The notes: generated by a model not told the origin, from the letters alone. A stretch of DNA of 64,000 nt from Candidatus Schekmanbacteria bacterium RIFCSPLOWO2_02_FULL_38_14 (GCA_001790855.1 MGDH01000008.1:1-64000), one strand, 5' to 3'; numbered from the stretch's first letter, positions 9,741 through 19,413 are shown. A program made the numbers and translations.

Positions 9741-9809
9741 TGTTAGTTGTCAAACCTAAAAGAGATTTCTGAAAGAAAAATCATTTTCAGTAAAAAATAC
9801 AGAGAGTTC

Positions 9810-9839
9810 TTGACAATGGGGGTTTGGTGAAAATATAAT
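9810..9839 (+). promoter_or_regulatory. Consensus sigma-70 promoter of the pilM operon
   Basis: Perfect TTGACA at 9810-9815 and perfect TATAAT at 9834-9839, 18 bases apart, ending 30 bases before the pilM ATG. This is the closest match to a housekeeping promoter in the window and predicts strong constitutive transcription of pilMNOPQ. Confidence 0.8.
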
Positions 9840-9869
9840 AAAGATAAAATATTTAAAAAAGAAAACAAA

Positions 9870-10916
9870 ATGCTTTTTTCAGAGAAACAAGTTGTCGGAC
9901 TTGATATAGGGTCAAGTTTAATAAAAGCCTTCCAGATTGCTGAAACCAAAAAAGGGTTCCGGCTTTTAAAATTTGCCGTAAAGGATGTTGTTCCTGATGC
10001 AATTGTTGACGGCGCAATAATGGATTCAGCCTCTGTTGTTCAGGCAATCAAAGAAATCTTAAAGGAGATGAAAATAAAAAAATCCTTGGTCTCAACAGCA
10101 ATTGCAGGTCATTCAGTTATTGTTAAGAGGATAAATGTAAACAAGATGACTGAGGATGAACTTCGTGAGGCAATAAGCCTTGAAGCTGAGCAGTATATCC
10201 CCTTTGGCATTGATGACGTTAATATGGACTTTCACATCATTGGAGACTCAAAGGCAATTGAAGGGCAGATGGAGATAATACTTGCTGCTGCAAAAAAGGA
10301 ACAGATAAATGAATATTCAAACCTGATAAGAGAGACAGGCCTGATGCCGGTGATTGTTGATTTAGCGGCTTTTGCTCTTCAGAACTGCTATGAGGCGAAC
10401 TATGAGGAGGAAGACGGCAAGACAATTGCCATTGTGAGCATAGGGGCTTCTTCAATTAATACAAATATTTTAAAAAACAGGATTTCCTCATTTGTAAGAG
10501 ATATTCCGCTGGGAGGGAAACAATATACAGAAGCAATACAGAAGGAACTGCAGCTGAGTTTTTCAGAGGCTGAGAAGCTCAAAAAGAGCAGCAGCCCGCA
10601 GGGCGGAGTTCCGCCGGAGATTGAAGGGATTTTAAACGGAGTCAGCGAAGAAATATGCCAGGAAATAAAAAGGTCATTTGATTTTTTCAAAACCCAGACA
10701 TCAGAAGCTGATGTAGATAAAATTTATCTGTGCGGAGGCTCTTCCAAGGTTTTTGGTTTGGATAAGATTCTTTCATCGAGGATAGGTATTGAAGTAAGCA
10801 TGCTTGATCCTTTCAGAAGGGTTAAGATTGATGAAAAAAGCAAAGATTTTCAGCTTCTGAAGGAGATAGCCCCAATGTCAGGAATCGGGGTAGGGCTTGC
10901 AATAAGAAAGTTTTAA
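9870..10916 (+). CDS. pilM: Type IV pilus inner-membrane platform protein PilM
   Basis: A 348-residue actin-like (FtsA/PilM fold) cytoplasmic ATPase-like protein that binds the N-terminal peptide of PilN and anchors the pilus alignment complex. The ATP-fold phosphate loop GLDIGSSLIKAFQI is at residues 10-23. The central AISLEAEQYIPF and second nucleotide-binding segment KIYLCGGSSKVFGLD are conserved. Normal length. It is the first gene of pilMNOPQ, with 5 bases to pilN, about 30 bases downstream of a consensus promoter. Confidence 0.95.
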   Translation: MLFSEKQVVGLDIGSSLIKAFQIAETKKGFRLLKFAVKDVVPDAIVDGAIMDSASVVQAIKEILKEMKIKKSLVSTAIAGHSVIVKRINVNKMTEDELREAISLEAEQYIPFGIDDVNMDFHIIGDSKAIEGQMEIILAAAKKEQINEYSNLIRETGLMPVIVDLAAFALQNCYEANYEEEDGKTIAIVSIGASSINTNILKNRISSFVRDIPLGGKQYTEAIQKELQLSFSEAEKLKKSSSPQGGVPPEIEGILNGVSEEICQEIKRSFDFFKTQTSEADVDKIYLCGGSSKVFGLDKILSSRIGIEVSMLDPFRRVKIDEKSKDFQLLKEIAPMSGIGVGLAIRKF

Positions 10917-10921
10917 AAGAT

Positions 10922-11554
10922 ATGATAAAGATAAACCTTCTCCCATATCCTGAAGAATTAAAAAAAGCCAGGGCAAACACTGAGATTTCTATTTTCTTTG
11001 CTGTTTTGCTTGTTATCTGTCTTGGACTTTTTCTTTTTCAGAAAAGCAGGAGAGCGGTTGTAAATCAGCTTATGGCTAATATATCAGAGATAAATGCGAA
11101 TGTTGACAAGCTGAAGGATGTTGACCCGATACACACCGAAATTATAACTGAAAAAGACAAAGTCAAAGTAAAGCTTGATGCAATAAATGCTGTGACAAAG
11201 GCAAAACGCAACCCTATAAAGCATCTTGATGAATTGACAGCAATTACTCCTGATACTGTCTGGCTTGTAAAATTTTCTCTCCACGGAAGCAATATTTCAA
11301 TGGATTGCAAGTCTATGAGCTATTATGACGTATCAAGATTTTACAACAATATCGTGGATTCAAAATGCTTTAATATAGACAAATTTCCTTCTGTCGCTGA
11401 AGGTGAAAAATTCGGAGATAAACCAATTTATCAGTTCAGCCTTTCCTGTATTGCAGAATGGATGGTTTTGGAGGAGCCTGCCCGTGCACCTGAAGACGCA
11501 AATAAAAAAGGTAATGCAGTAGCAGGACAAATTCCGCAGGGCAATAAATCTTAG
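10922..11554 (+). CDS. pilN: Type IV pilus assembly protein PilN
   Basis: A 210-residue bitopic inner-membrane protein. The opening MIKINLLPYPEE is the signature INLLPxR-type PilM-binding peptide. One membrane segment follows (about residues 24-42, ISIFFAVLLVICLGLFLF), then a periplasmic coiled coil and an alpha/beta domain that pairs with PilO. The C-terminal 30 residues are polar and poorly conserved. It sits between pilM and pilO with 5- and 7-base gaps. Confidence 0.92.
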   Translation: MIKINLLPYPEELKKARANTEISIFFAVLLVICLGLFLFQKSRRAVVNQLMANISEINANVDKLKDVDPIHTEIITEKDKVKVKLDAINAVTKAKRNPIKHLDELTAITPDTVWLVKFSLHGSNISMDCKSMSYYDVSRFYNNIVDSKCFNIDKFPSVAEGEKFGDKPIYQFSLSCIAEWMVLEEPARAPEDANKKGNAVAGQIPQGNKS

Positions 11555-11561
11555 GGGAAAA

Positions 11562-12143
11562 ATGGCAAAGCTATTTGGAAGAGAGCTTAATATAGAGTTT
11601 ATGACAAGAATGCCGCAGAAACAGAAATTACTCGTCTTTGCAGGAACAATAATACTCATAGTAATTCTTTACCTCTGGCAATGGTATTTTCCAGTGAGAG
11701 AAGAAATTACAAACTATGAGAACCAGAAGGTAGAGTTGGAAAAGAAGCTTGAATCGCTCCAGAAGGTTCAAAAAGAGATTGATAAGTTTAAGGCAGAGAT
11801 AGCGGCATTGACTTCTCAGTATCAGAAGCAGAGCGAGATTCTTCCTCCCGAGGAAGAGTTGCCAACGCTATTAATCTCAATTGCAGACCTTAGCAAGGAA
11901 ACAGGAGTTATGATAAAGGCTTTTACGCCCGGCGCTCTCCAGAATCTTGGGAATTACCAGGAAATGGGAGTTAATCTCAAGTTATCAGGGAACTTTCATA
12001 GTCTTGCGACTTTTATAGACAGGATTGGCAAATTGAAGAGAATAGTCAATGTTGAGAACGTAACGTTCGGAGAGCCTGCCCTGAACAATGGCAAAATTCT
12101 GCTTAACTCAGAATGTGATTTAAAGATTTTTTCAAGGCCTTAA
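11562..12143 (+). CDS. pilO: Type IV pilus assembly protein PilO
   Basis: A 193-residue bitopic inner-membrane protein. It has a short cytoplasmic stretch, a membrane helix at about residues 23-43 (LLVFAGTIILIVILYLW), a coiled coil (about 50-95, rich in Lys/Glu/Gln heptads) and a ferredoxin-like periplasmic domain that contains LPTLLISIADLSKETGV. PilO dimerises with PilN and contacts PilP. GGGG lies just upstream of the ATG. Context and architecture make the call firm. Confidence 0.92.
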   Translation: MAKLFGRELNIEFMTRMPQKQKLLVFAGTIILIVILYLWQWYFPVREEITNYENQKVELEKKLESLQKVQKEIDKFKAEIAALTSQYQKQSEILPPEEELPTLLISIADLSKETGVMIKAFTPGALQNLGNYQEMGVNLKLSGNFHSLATFIDRIGKLKRIVNVENVTFGEPALNNGKILLNSECDLKIFSRP

Positions 12144-12198
12144 AATAAAACTTGGAGATCAGGCTTTAGAATTTAAAGTCTAAATATAGGGATAGGTT

Positions 12199-12729
12199 TT
12201 GCAGTATAATAAAATTACTATAACACTAACTTGCTGGGCTTTTTTTTTATGCGGGTATGTTTTTTCTGCTGAGCAGACTCAGCCCTTAGATTTGAAAAAA
12301 GAGGCTCAGAATACAATTAATAAAGCTGAAGAGAATAAAATCTTATATTATTATAATCCAGCAGGGAAAAGAGACCCTTTCAAATCGCCGCTTGATGAAA
12401 TTAAGGAGCAATCCGCAGTCGTTGAGACAGGAGAGGTTTTGGAAGGGATTAGAAAATTCAGCATCAGCACATTAAGGCTTACAGGGATTATGTCAAAAGG
12501 CTCAGATAGTATTGCTATTGTAAAAGCACCTGACGGAAAGAGCTATTCCCTAAAAAAGGATTCAAGGGTTGGGCCAAACGGAACAGTTAGAGAAGTACAC
12601 AGGGACAAGGTGGTAATAGAAGACAAGTATAGGATTGATGAAAAAGATTATACGGGGAAAACGACGACTAAGACGATTTCAAATAAGATTATTTTATCCC
12701 TGCAACAAAAAGAAGGAGGGAAGAATTAA
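12199..12729 (+). CDS. pilP: Type IV pilus assembly protein PilP
   Basis: A 176-residue periplasmic protein with an N-terminal signal sequence (about residues 1-24, TLTCWAFFLCGYVFSA). It links PilNO to the secretin PilQ. The hallmark segment YYNPAGKRDPFKSPL is near residues 50-64, followed by the small beta domain (LRLTGIMSKGSDSIAIVKAPDGKSY and later VIEDKYR). The start is TTG at 12199, preceded by AGGGATAGG. No recognisable lipobox is seen, although many PilP proteins are lipoproteins. Its stop TAA abuts the pilQ ATG (TAAATG). Confidence 0.9.
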   Translation: MQYNKITITLTCWAFFLCGYVFSAEQTQPLDLKKEAQNTINKAEENKILYYYNPAGKRDPFKSPLDEIKEQSAVVETGEVLEGIRKFSISTLRLTGIMSKGSDSIAIVKAPDGKSYSLKKDSRVGPNGTVREVHRDKVVIEDKYRIDEKDYTGKTTTKTISNKIILSLQQKEGGKN

Positions 12730-14667
12730 ATGCTGCCAAGTCAAACAAGAGTTTTTATATCTGTTTTCTTTTTTACAGCACTACTTGGTTGTGCAATGAA
12801 AACTCCAAAGGATGAGATGTCTTCTTTTGGAAAAATTTCTGAAAGAAAATTAATTACGGACATGTCTTTTGAAGATACTCCCACAAACACTATTATCAGA
12901 TTAAAATCCAATGGTGTTTTGTCTTACAGTTCCTATATTCTTACCAATCCAACAAGAATTGTCATAGATATAAACGACACGATACTTATACCCGGAATAA
13001 AAGATGAACTTGAAATAGATAAGGGGCTTGTAAAAAAGGCAAAACTGCGGGAAGAAAAACAGCCTGCGGAGATGACAAGGCTTGAGATTGAAATGGAGGA
13101 GATTGCACCGCGCAGGATTGAAATGGCAGGAGAAGACCTGGTTGTGGATATTGAAAACCCGAAAGAGAGTGAAAGCGTAAAGGAGGATTTAGAGGCAATA
13201 AAGGAATCTCTTAGAAAAGGAGTTGATGAAAAACTTGGAGAAATTGAAGCAGGAGAAGAGAGTGAAGCAGGTGAAGGGGCTGAATATGCAGAGGAAGAGG
13301 AAACTCAGGAGGCAGGGGATGAACCGCAGGTAAAAGAAGAGATGAAATATAAAGGTGAAAAAATATCCTTTGATTTTCAGGATGCCAGCGTTGAAGATGT
13401 GATAAGGCTGATTGCAGAAGTCAGCGGAATGAATTTTGTCATAGAGAAGGGAGTTACAGGAAAGATTAATGTAAAACTCAATAAAATTCCCTGGGACCAG
13501 GCATTGGATTTGGTTATGAAGATAAATGACCCTCAGCTTGTTACACTGGTTGATGAAGGAATATACAGAATTATGACGCGGGATAAGAGCAAAAAAATGC
13601 GGATGGATAAGGCTGAGGAAACCAAGGCAAGAAGAGAGGAGGAAGAGGATGCAGTGGCAATTCTTCCTCTCACGACAAAAACCTTCAGGCTGAGCTATGC
13701 CAAGGCAAAGGATATTGAAAATAATGTCAGGAATTTTATGTCCTCAAGAGTGAAAAGCGGAGATGCGCTTATTACCATAGATGATAGGACAAACTCTGTC
13801 ATAGTAAAGGATGTAGAGAAAAACATCAGAGAGATGGAGGATGTAATCAGTAACCTTGACAAACCGACACCTCAAGTAAAGATTGAGGCAAAGATTGTTG
13901 AAGTAGCTGACAAGCTTGAAAGAGCCCTTGGCATCCAGTGGGGGGGAAGGTATATTGCAAGTCCTGTAACAGGAAATGCAACAGACCGCGAATTTCCAAA
14001 CACAATAAGCCTTGGCGGCGCTCCTATAAATCCTGATACCAAAAGTTTCCTTAATCCCTCACCCGGAAATACCTGGCTTGCCAATTTTCCGGTAGAAAGA
14101 GCTGCGTCAGGGATTGGTCTCCTTCTTGGAAATGTAAACAACACACTCAACCTTGAAGTCCGCCTGTCAGCCCTTGAGGCTGAAAACAAGGTAAAAATAC
14201 TTAACAAGCCTGAGCTTCTTGTTGTTGATAATGAGAAGGCAACAATCCAGGTTGGCAGACAGCTTCCAATGGTCACGGTGGATGAACAGGGAAAGCAGAG
14301 CATTGCATGGAAGGATGTGGGCATAATCCTTGAAGTAACACCGCAGATAACCGCAGATAAGAGCATATTTATGAAAGTCAAGGTTGAAAAATCTGAAAGG
14401 GGAGAGGAAGTAGCAATAACTACAGGAAAACATTTTTCTATAGATACAACCAAAAGCGAGACAATGGTGATGATAAGGAATGGAGATACAACAGTAATAG
14501 GAGGACTTTACTTTACTAGTAAAACAAATTCAAATCAAGGGACTCCGTTTCTGTCAAAGGTTCCAATTCTTGGCAATCTGTTTAAAGGAAGCTCAAAGAC
14601 TGAAGACAGAAGAGAGCTTCTTATATTTTTGACTCCAAAGATTGTTGAGCAGTATGCTGGCAGTTGA
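12730..14667 (+). CDS. pilQ: Type IV pilus secretin PilQ (lipoprotein form)
   Basis: A 645-residue outer-membrane secretin, the pore for the pilus fibre. A signal peptide ends in lipobox LLGC (Cys near residue 21), suggesting lipidation. Domains in order: one AMIN-like peptidoglycan-binding domain (about 45-140), an acidic Glu-rich linker (about 150-205), an STN/N0 domain (about 212-285, ISFDFQDASVEDVIRLIAEV), an N1 KH-like domain (about 315-390), and the secretin domain (about 395-640) with VGRQLPMVTVDEQG and the terminal VIGGLYFTSK...VPILGNLFK signature. Only one AMIN domain is evident, where many PilQ proteins have two. Strong ribosome site AGGAGGG upstream. Confidence 0.95.
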   Translation: MLPSQTRVFISVFFFTALLGCAMKTPKDEMSSFGKISERKLITDMSFEDTPTNTIIRLKSNGVLSYSSYILTNPTRIVIDINDTILIPGIKDELEIDKGLVKKAKLREEKQPAEMTRLEIEMEEIAPRRIEMAGEDLVVDIENPKESESVKEDLEAIKESLRKGVDEKLGEIEAGEESEAGEGAEYAEEEETQEAGDEPQVKEEMKYKGEKISFDFQDASVEDVIRLIAEVSGMNFVIEKGVTGKINVKLNKIPWDQALDLVMKINDPQLVTLVDEGIYRIMTRDKSKKMRMDKAEETKARREEEEDAVAILPLTTKTFRLSYAKAKDIENNVRNFMSSRVKSGDALITIDDRTNSVIVKDVEKNIREMEDVISNLDKPTPQVKIEAKIVEVADKLERALGIQWGGRYIASPVTGNATDREFPNTISLGGAPINPDTKSFLNPSPGNTWLANFPVERAASGIGLLLGNVNNTLNLEVRLSALEAENKVKILNKPELLVVDNEKATIQVGRQLPMVTVDEQGKQSIAWKDVGIILEVTPQITADKSIFMKVKVEKSERGEEVAITTGKHFSIDTTKSETMVMIRNGDTTVIGGLYFTSKTNSNQGTPFLSKVPILGNLFKGSSKTEDRRELLIFLTPKIVEQYAGS

Positions 14668-14703
14668 AAAAATGTTTATGGCTTTGATATAGGAGAATAT
14701 ATT

Positions 14704-15369
14704 ATGAAAATACGTTTATTCCTTTTGGCATTGATTATTGTTTCAGTGGGTTTTCTCTTTTCTTCAGATAAGATTGCATATAGCGGTAATAATGAGACAG
14801 GGTCTGAGATAAATATTGATGATGTTATTACAAAGGATTTCGGGGAGAATGATGGGTCAAATGTTGATGTTTTCAGAGTCTCGGATTGTGACGGAGATGA
14901 AACTACTAACGACCGTGAAGGTTTTTCAGATGTTACTGCTACACTTACGATTTCAAATGCAAGCAGGCCAAATTTTTCTGAGTCAACATCACACCCTGTA
15001 AGGATTTACAAATATAAAGTCAGCTTCCAGAAAATCGGAAGCTCGGTAAAAAAAAGCAAGATGCCTGATATAAAGGGTTTTTTAAGAAACATATCTTTTA
15101 CAGTACCTGCTGGTGATGTTGATGAACCTGCTACTAAGGATTTAAAGGTAACAATATTTTCAAAAGCAATGAAGGAAGCCTTTGCAGACCAGTATATAAA
15201 AAAATTTGGAGAGAATCCAAGCGAGACTGGGATTATAAAATATCTTGATTATAATGTAAAAATAAAAATATTTGGCAGAGAAGTTACTGAAGAAAAGAAC
15301 AGCGCGGGGGCTTCTGGCGAAACCACTATAATCCTCACTGAAGTAAATAACTGCGTAACAAGCGAATAA
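14704..15369 (+). CDS. Exported protein of unknown function downstream of pilQ
   Basis: A 221-residue protein with a clear signal peptide (about residues 1-27, LFLLALIIVSVGFLFSS). The mature part begins with an acidic stretch holding a calcium-loop-like SDCDGDETTNDREG near residues 60-73. It is then beta-rich (TATLTISN, VRIYKYKVSFQKIG) with a lysine-rich middle. No family is recognised. It follows pilQ by 36 bases with a good AGGAG site and precedes the large Ig-like/FN3 protein, so it is probably cotranscribed with both. It may be a periplasmic or surface accessory of the pilus or adhesin; that is inference. Confidence 0.7.
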   Translation: MKIRLFLLALIIVSVGFLFSSDKIAYSGNNETGSEINIDDVITKDFGENDGSNVDVFRVSDCDGDETTNDREGFSDVTATLTISNASRPNFSESTSHPVRIYKYKVSFQKIGSSVKKSKMPDIKGFLRNISFTVPAGDVDEPATKDLKVTIFSKAMKEAFADQYIKKFGENPSETGIIKYLDYNVKIKIFGREVTEEKNSAGASGETTIILTEVNNCVTSE

Positions 15370-15395
15370 TAATAACAAATAGGAGGGGAAAAAAT

Positions 15396-18300
15396 ATGCT
15401 CTCTAAATCTAAAAATATAAGTTTCTTTATTATTGCAATTATCTTTTTTATGTCAGGGCTATTTTTCTTTGAAAGCTCTTTGTATGCGCAGACCCAGAAA
15501 TATATATTGAATCTTAGTGTTAAACCTAAAATCATCAAAGGTGATGGTAGCGATGAAGCGACAATGACCGCAAAGGTAACAAATTTTAAAAAGATTCCTG
15601 TTTCAGGCGTAACAGTATTATTTTCAATTATATCGGGAGAAGGAACCCTCTCAGAAGAATCTGCAACTACAGATGATGATGGGATTGCAACCACAAGCCT
15701 TACAAGCACAACAGCGGGGAATCTTTATGTGCGGGCAAACATTGAAGATGCCAGATTAAGGGGTAAGAGAGTTGTGAGAATAAGAATCACAAAGTCGCCT
15801 ACAACAAGTACTTTTAACCTGACTCTTTCAGCAGAGCCCACGAGCATACAGGCAGACGGAGAGAGCGCATCAACCATAAAGGCATTACTGCGCAATAATG
15901 TGAATAATCCAGTTGTAGGCGTGCCAGTAACATTTGAAACAACTCAGGGAATAATTACAGGCTTTGCTGTGACAGATACCTCAGGTATTGCAACTGCAAC
16001 ACTTACAAGCGATACTACTGCGGGAACTGTAACTATTACAGCTAAATATAAAGGCACTAGCAAAACTACCACTGTTGAGTTTACTGAGATTACTGAGTCT
16101 GTAACTATGACTGTTAAGGCTAATCCAAAAACCATTCAGGCAGACGGAGCCAGCACCTCAACAATAACTGTTCTGTTGCGCAACAGCAAAAACAACCCTG
16201 TGCAGGGAGCCACAGTTTCTTTTGAGGCAGACCACGGAGTGATTCCGTCTTCTGCAGTAACAAACAGCTCAGGAGTGGCAACTGTTGCGCTTACAAGCGA
16301 TGATTTTAATGGCGATGTGACTGTGATTGCAAAGTATAATGATATTGAAAAACCAGTTACAGTTAAGTTTGTTGTTGCAGGGCTTTTTAAGCTGTCGCTT
16401 TCCCTTTCAACCAATACAATACCAAGCGATGGCACAACTGCAACCATAACAGCAATCCTTACTGATTCAGCCAACAACCCTATTGTGGGTAAGACAGTTA
16501 AATTTTCAAATGCCCTTGATGTTGATGGAGACGGAACAATTTCTGCCGGGGATACTCTTGATTATGCAACTCTATCAGCTTCAACAGGCACTACTGATTC
16601 TGACGGAAAGGTAACAGGTATAACTGTTACATCTTCAAATACAGGCACAGTAGTTATAAAGGCTGAGGTTGATGAAGTTGTTGACAATGAAATACTTAAA
16701 ATTGTTGCGCCATCTGAGGTTAAGAGTGTTGCAGTAACTACTGATGATACAAAAATACTTGTTGGCGGAGAGACAACCACAATTACAGCTACTTTCCAGA
16801 ATGTACCTTCAGGCACAGCTACTTTTACCACTACTTTAGGTTACTTTACAAGTTCCACAGTAATCCCAATTGATGTCGTAATAAATTCAGGTATTGCAAC
16901 AGCAACCCTTGCATCAGGGAATAAGACAGGTGTTGCTGAGATAAAGGTTTCAGCGTTGGTAGATGCAACAACAGGTGAAAGGATAGAGGGAAGCGTATTT
17001 GTCAAGATTTCTGCAAACACTGCAGCTACAATTGAACTCTCTTCAAGCCCGAATAATATTCCAATAAATGTTGGTGAGTCAACAATAACAGCAAGGGTAA
17101 GGGATGCAAGCGGAAACCCGGTTTCAGGAGTGCTTGTAGGGTTTGAAATAGTAAATAGCCCGGGCGGAACAGGTCCAAATGACACAAGCCAGCTTTCTGC
17201 TGCCTCTGCTATTACAGATGATGATGGAATTGCAACTGTTACATTTATTGCAGGAGCTTTAGAAACACCAACCTTTAACGGAGTAAGGATTGATGCGTTT
17301 TTAACTGATGATACAAGCATTAAAGACACAACATATCTGACAATATCAGGAAAGCCGTCATTCATATCAATAACATATTCTGAAGCTCCAACTATTAATG
17401 AAGATGATTCTTTGTCTGTTCCTGTAACAGCGCTTGTATCTGATATCCACGGAAACCCTGTTGCAGACGGAACCCCTGTTTCCTTAGGACTTGTAATCAC
17501 AAGGCTGGCACGCGCAGGAGATGGAGCAGTTATTGGAGATTTTTCTGGGAGCGAGATTCTTAATTCAGAGGATATAAACCAGAACAGCGCGCTTGATTCA
17601 GGCGAGGATATCAATAACAACGGATTCCTTGATTTTATAGAGGATGTAAACGGCAACGGGCTTTTAGATGACGGTGAGGACTTAGACGGAAACAACAAGC
17701 TAAACAGGAGTGAAACTCTTGAGGAGGTTGGTGTGCTTATTACTCCGGCTAGTGCCACTACAGAGAATGGGGTTGCTAAAGCAGAGTTGAAGTACGGGCA
17801 GAGTCTGATGGAAAAGTATCAAGTTCTGATTACTGCAGAGGCAGGCGGTGTGATAAACAGCCAGTACTTGGTCCTCCCACATACTCTCAGGGAAATACAC
17901 ATAGAAGGCACAACAGACAAAACAAAATTAGTTCCTACTGACCAGACAGCCTTTATTGTTTCAGACACAACTAACAACGCAATTCCTCCTGCAGGTCCTA
18001 CTGAGCTCACAGCAATACTGATTTCTGCAGGGCGCGTATCCCTTGATTGGACTGATAACAGCAATAATGAAACGGGTTTTGAGATTGAAAGAAGCACAAC
18101 CTCAGGCTCAGGATTTGTCCAGATTGCAGATAGCTCTGATGTTGGACCAAATACTACAAGCTTTATTGATTCAACTGCATCTGTTGGGACAATATATTTT
18201 TACAGGGTAAGGGCTGTTAATACAAATGGCAATTCAAGCTATTCAAACGAGGCATCAACTCTGGCTGTAAAGATAAATCCTCCAAGCAGCCTTGCTGCAT

Positions 18301-19148
18301 ATGGTGCTTCATCAAACCAGGTTCTTCTTGTATGGACAGATAACAGCGATAACGAATCAGGATTTATTATTGAGAAGGCATCCTTTGACGGAACTTTTAT
18401 AAATGCATTTGAAGAAATTGCAAAGGTTGGGAAGGATGTAACCTATTACAGGGATGGAAAAATTTCTCCGGCTTTTACATATTTTTACAGGGTTAAAGCC
18501 TTTTCTGAAACAGATGCATCCCTTTACTCCAATGAGGCAAGCCACAGGCTTGCAGCTTTTGCTCCGAGCAATCTTATTGCCACTGTATTCTCTGCAACCC
18601 AGAACGACCTCACATGGAATGATAACAGCAGTAATGAAACAGGATTTGAGATTGAAAGAAGTGAAAGTTTCTGGAGCGGTTTTGCCAAAATAGGGACAAA
18701 CACAGCAAACGATACGACATATTCTGATACAACAGCAGTTGCTAATACTACTTATTATTATCGAGTAAGGGCAACAACATCAGGTGGAGGTGTCTCAGGG
18801 TATTCAAATGTAATAAGCCCAACAGGTCCAACAATTAATCCTCCAAGTGGTTTAGTAGCAACCGGATATTACTCTGCTGGACCACCCGTGGTTCGCGGAA
18901 CAACGCTTACATGGACAGATAACAGCACCAATGAAGTAGGATTTGTTATAGAAGAAAAAACCTTGAATTCACCATATTACACAGAGACACTCTGGGTTCC
19001 TGCAACTCTTCCTGCAAGTGGGACAGGGGCAATGACTATTACGGTAGTAGGTCTTTCAGAAGCTTCACAGCATTTCTACCGGATAAGGGCATTTAATGGC
19101 TCAACAGTATCAGATTACTCAAATGAGGACGGGGCTGTAGTTCCGTAA
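15396..19148 (+). CDS. Large secreted Ig-like (Big_1/invasin-type) and fibronectin type III repeat protein
   Basis: A 1250-residue protein with a signal sequence (about 1-32). About seven invasin-like Ig domains fill residues 33-860, each with the pattern ADG(x)S-T-I-A-LLR-N-NPVxGxxV-F and SGIATATLTS. Inside the seventh (about residues 725-770) are four DxNxNxxLDxGED-type loops resembling EF-hand, dockerin or thrombospondin-3 calcium loops. Four FN3 modules follow (about 865-1250), each with WTDNSxNETGFxIExS and YxYRVRAxN...YSNEAS. No membrane anchor, LPXTG or PorSS tail was recognised. It probably acts at the cell surface as an adhesin or stalk. A strong AGGAGGGG site precedes the ATG and a terminator follows. 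Confidence 0.85.
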   Translation: MLSKSKNISFFIIAIIFFMSGLFFFESSLYAQTQKYILNLSVKPKIIKGDGSDEATMTAKVTNFKKIPVSGVTVLFSIISGEGTLSEESATTDDDGIATTSLTSTTAGNLYVRANIEDARLRGKRVVRIRITKSPTTSTFNLTLSAEPTSIQADGESASTIKALLRNNVNNPVVGVPVTFETTQGIITGFAVTDTSGIATATLTSDTTAGTVTITAKYKGTSKTTTVEFTEITESVTMTVKANPKTIQADGASTSTITVLLRNSKNNPVQGATVSFEADHGVIPSSAVTNSSGVATVALTSDDFNGDVTVIAKYNDIEKPVTVKFVVAGLFKLSLSLSTNTIPSDGTTATITAILTDSANNPIVGKTVKFSNALDVDGDGTISAGDTLDYATLSASTGTTDSDGKVTGITVTSSNTGTVVIKAEVDEVVDNEILKIVAPSEVKSVAVTTDDTKILVGGETTTITATFQNVPSGTATFTTTLGYFTSSTVIPIDVVINSGIATATLASGNKTGVAEIKVSALVDATTGERIEGSVFVKISANTAATIELSSSPNNIPINVGESTITARVRDASGNPVSGVLVGFEIVNSPGGTGPNDTSQLSAASAITDDDGIATVTFIAGALETPTFNGVRIDAFLTDDTSIKDTTYLTISGKPSFISITYSEAPTINEDDSLSVPVTALVSDIHGNPVADGTPVSLGLVITRLARAGDGAVIGDFSGSEILNSEDINQNSALDSGEDINNNGFLDFIEDVNGNGLLDDGEDLDGNNKLNRSETLEEVGVLITPASATTENGVAKAELKYGQSLMEKYQVLITAEAGGVINSQYLVLPHTLREIHIEGTTDKTKLVPTDQTAFIVSDTTNNAIPPAGPTELTAILISAGRVSLDWTDNSNNETGFEIERSTTSGSGFVQIADSSDVGPNTTSFIDSTASVGTIYFYRVRAVNTNGNSSYSNEASTLAVKINPPSSLAAYGASSNQVLLVWTDNSDNESGFIIEKASFDGTFINAFEEIAKVGKDVTYYRDGKISPAFTYFYRVKAFSETDASLYSNEASHRLAAFAPSNLIATVFSATQNDLTWNDNSSNETGFEIERSESFWSGFAKIGTNTANDTTYSDTTAVANTTYYYRVRATTSGGGVSGYSNVISPTGPTINPPSGLVATGYYSAGPPVVRGTTLTWTDNSTNEVGFVIEEKTLNSPYYTETLWVPATLPASGTGAMTITVVGLSEASQHFYRIRAFNGSTVSDYSNEDGAVVP

Positions 19149-19165
19149 ATAATTTTTTTCAAAAG

Positions 19166-19198
19166 GAGAGAGCGGGGATTAAATTTCCCGCTCTCTTT
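19166..19198 (+). terminator. Intrinsic terminator after the pil/adhesin operon
   Basis: A 10-11 base-pair GC-rich stem, AGAGAGCGGG pairing with CCCGCTCTCT around a short AT loop (arms about 19167-19176 and 19187-19196), followed by a T-rich stretch. It lies 18 bases after the stop of the large surface protein. Confidence 0.75.
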
Positions 19199-19413
19199 CT
19201 ATTTTCTCTTTGTTTTCCCTGCCACTAAAATAAACCTTGCAACAAAAGCAGGATTTCCTTTAATATCAGATACACTTGACAGACATTCCTTATAAAATGC
19301 TTTGTAAAAGTTATACGATAGTACTTTTTTCTTTCAATTTAATAGAATTTTTTGATATATTATTTCAATAAATAAAATTGATAATAGCATAAAAGAAGGA
19401 TTGCAAAGAAGAT

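Noticed and set aside
13872-14453. Antisense open frame of 193 residues inside pilQ
   Set aside because: Shadow of the secretin domain codons; no ribosome site and no recognisable domain.
16841-17758. Long antisense open frame (305 residues) opposite the Ig/FN3 protein gene
   Set aside because: It lies entirely within a well-supported coding gene on the other strand; its Ser/Thr/Val/Pro-rich sequence reflects the complementary repetitive codons.
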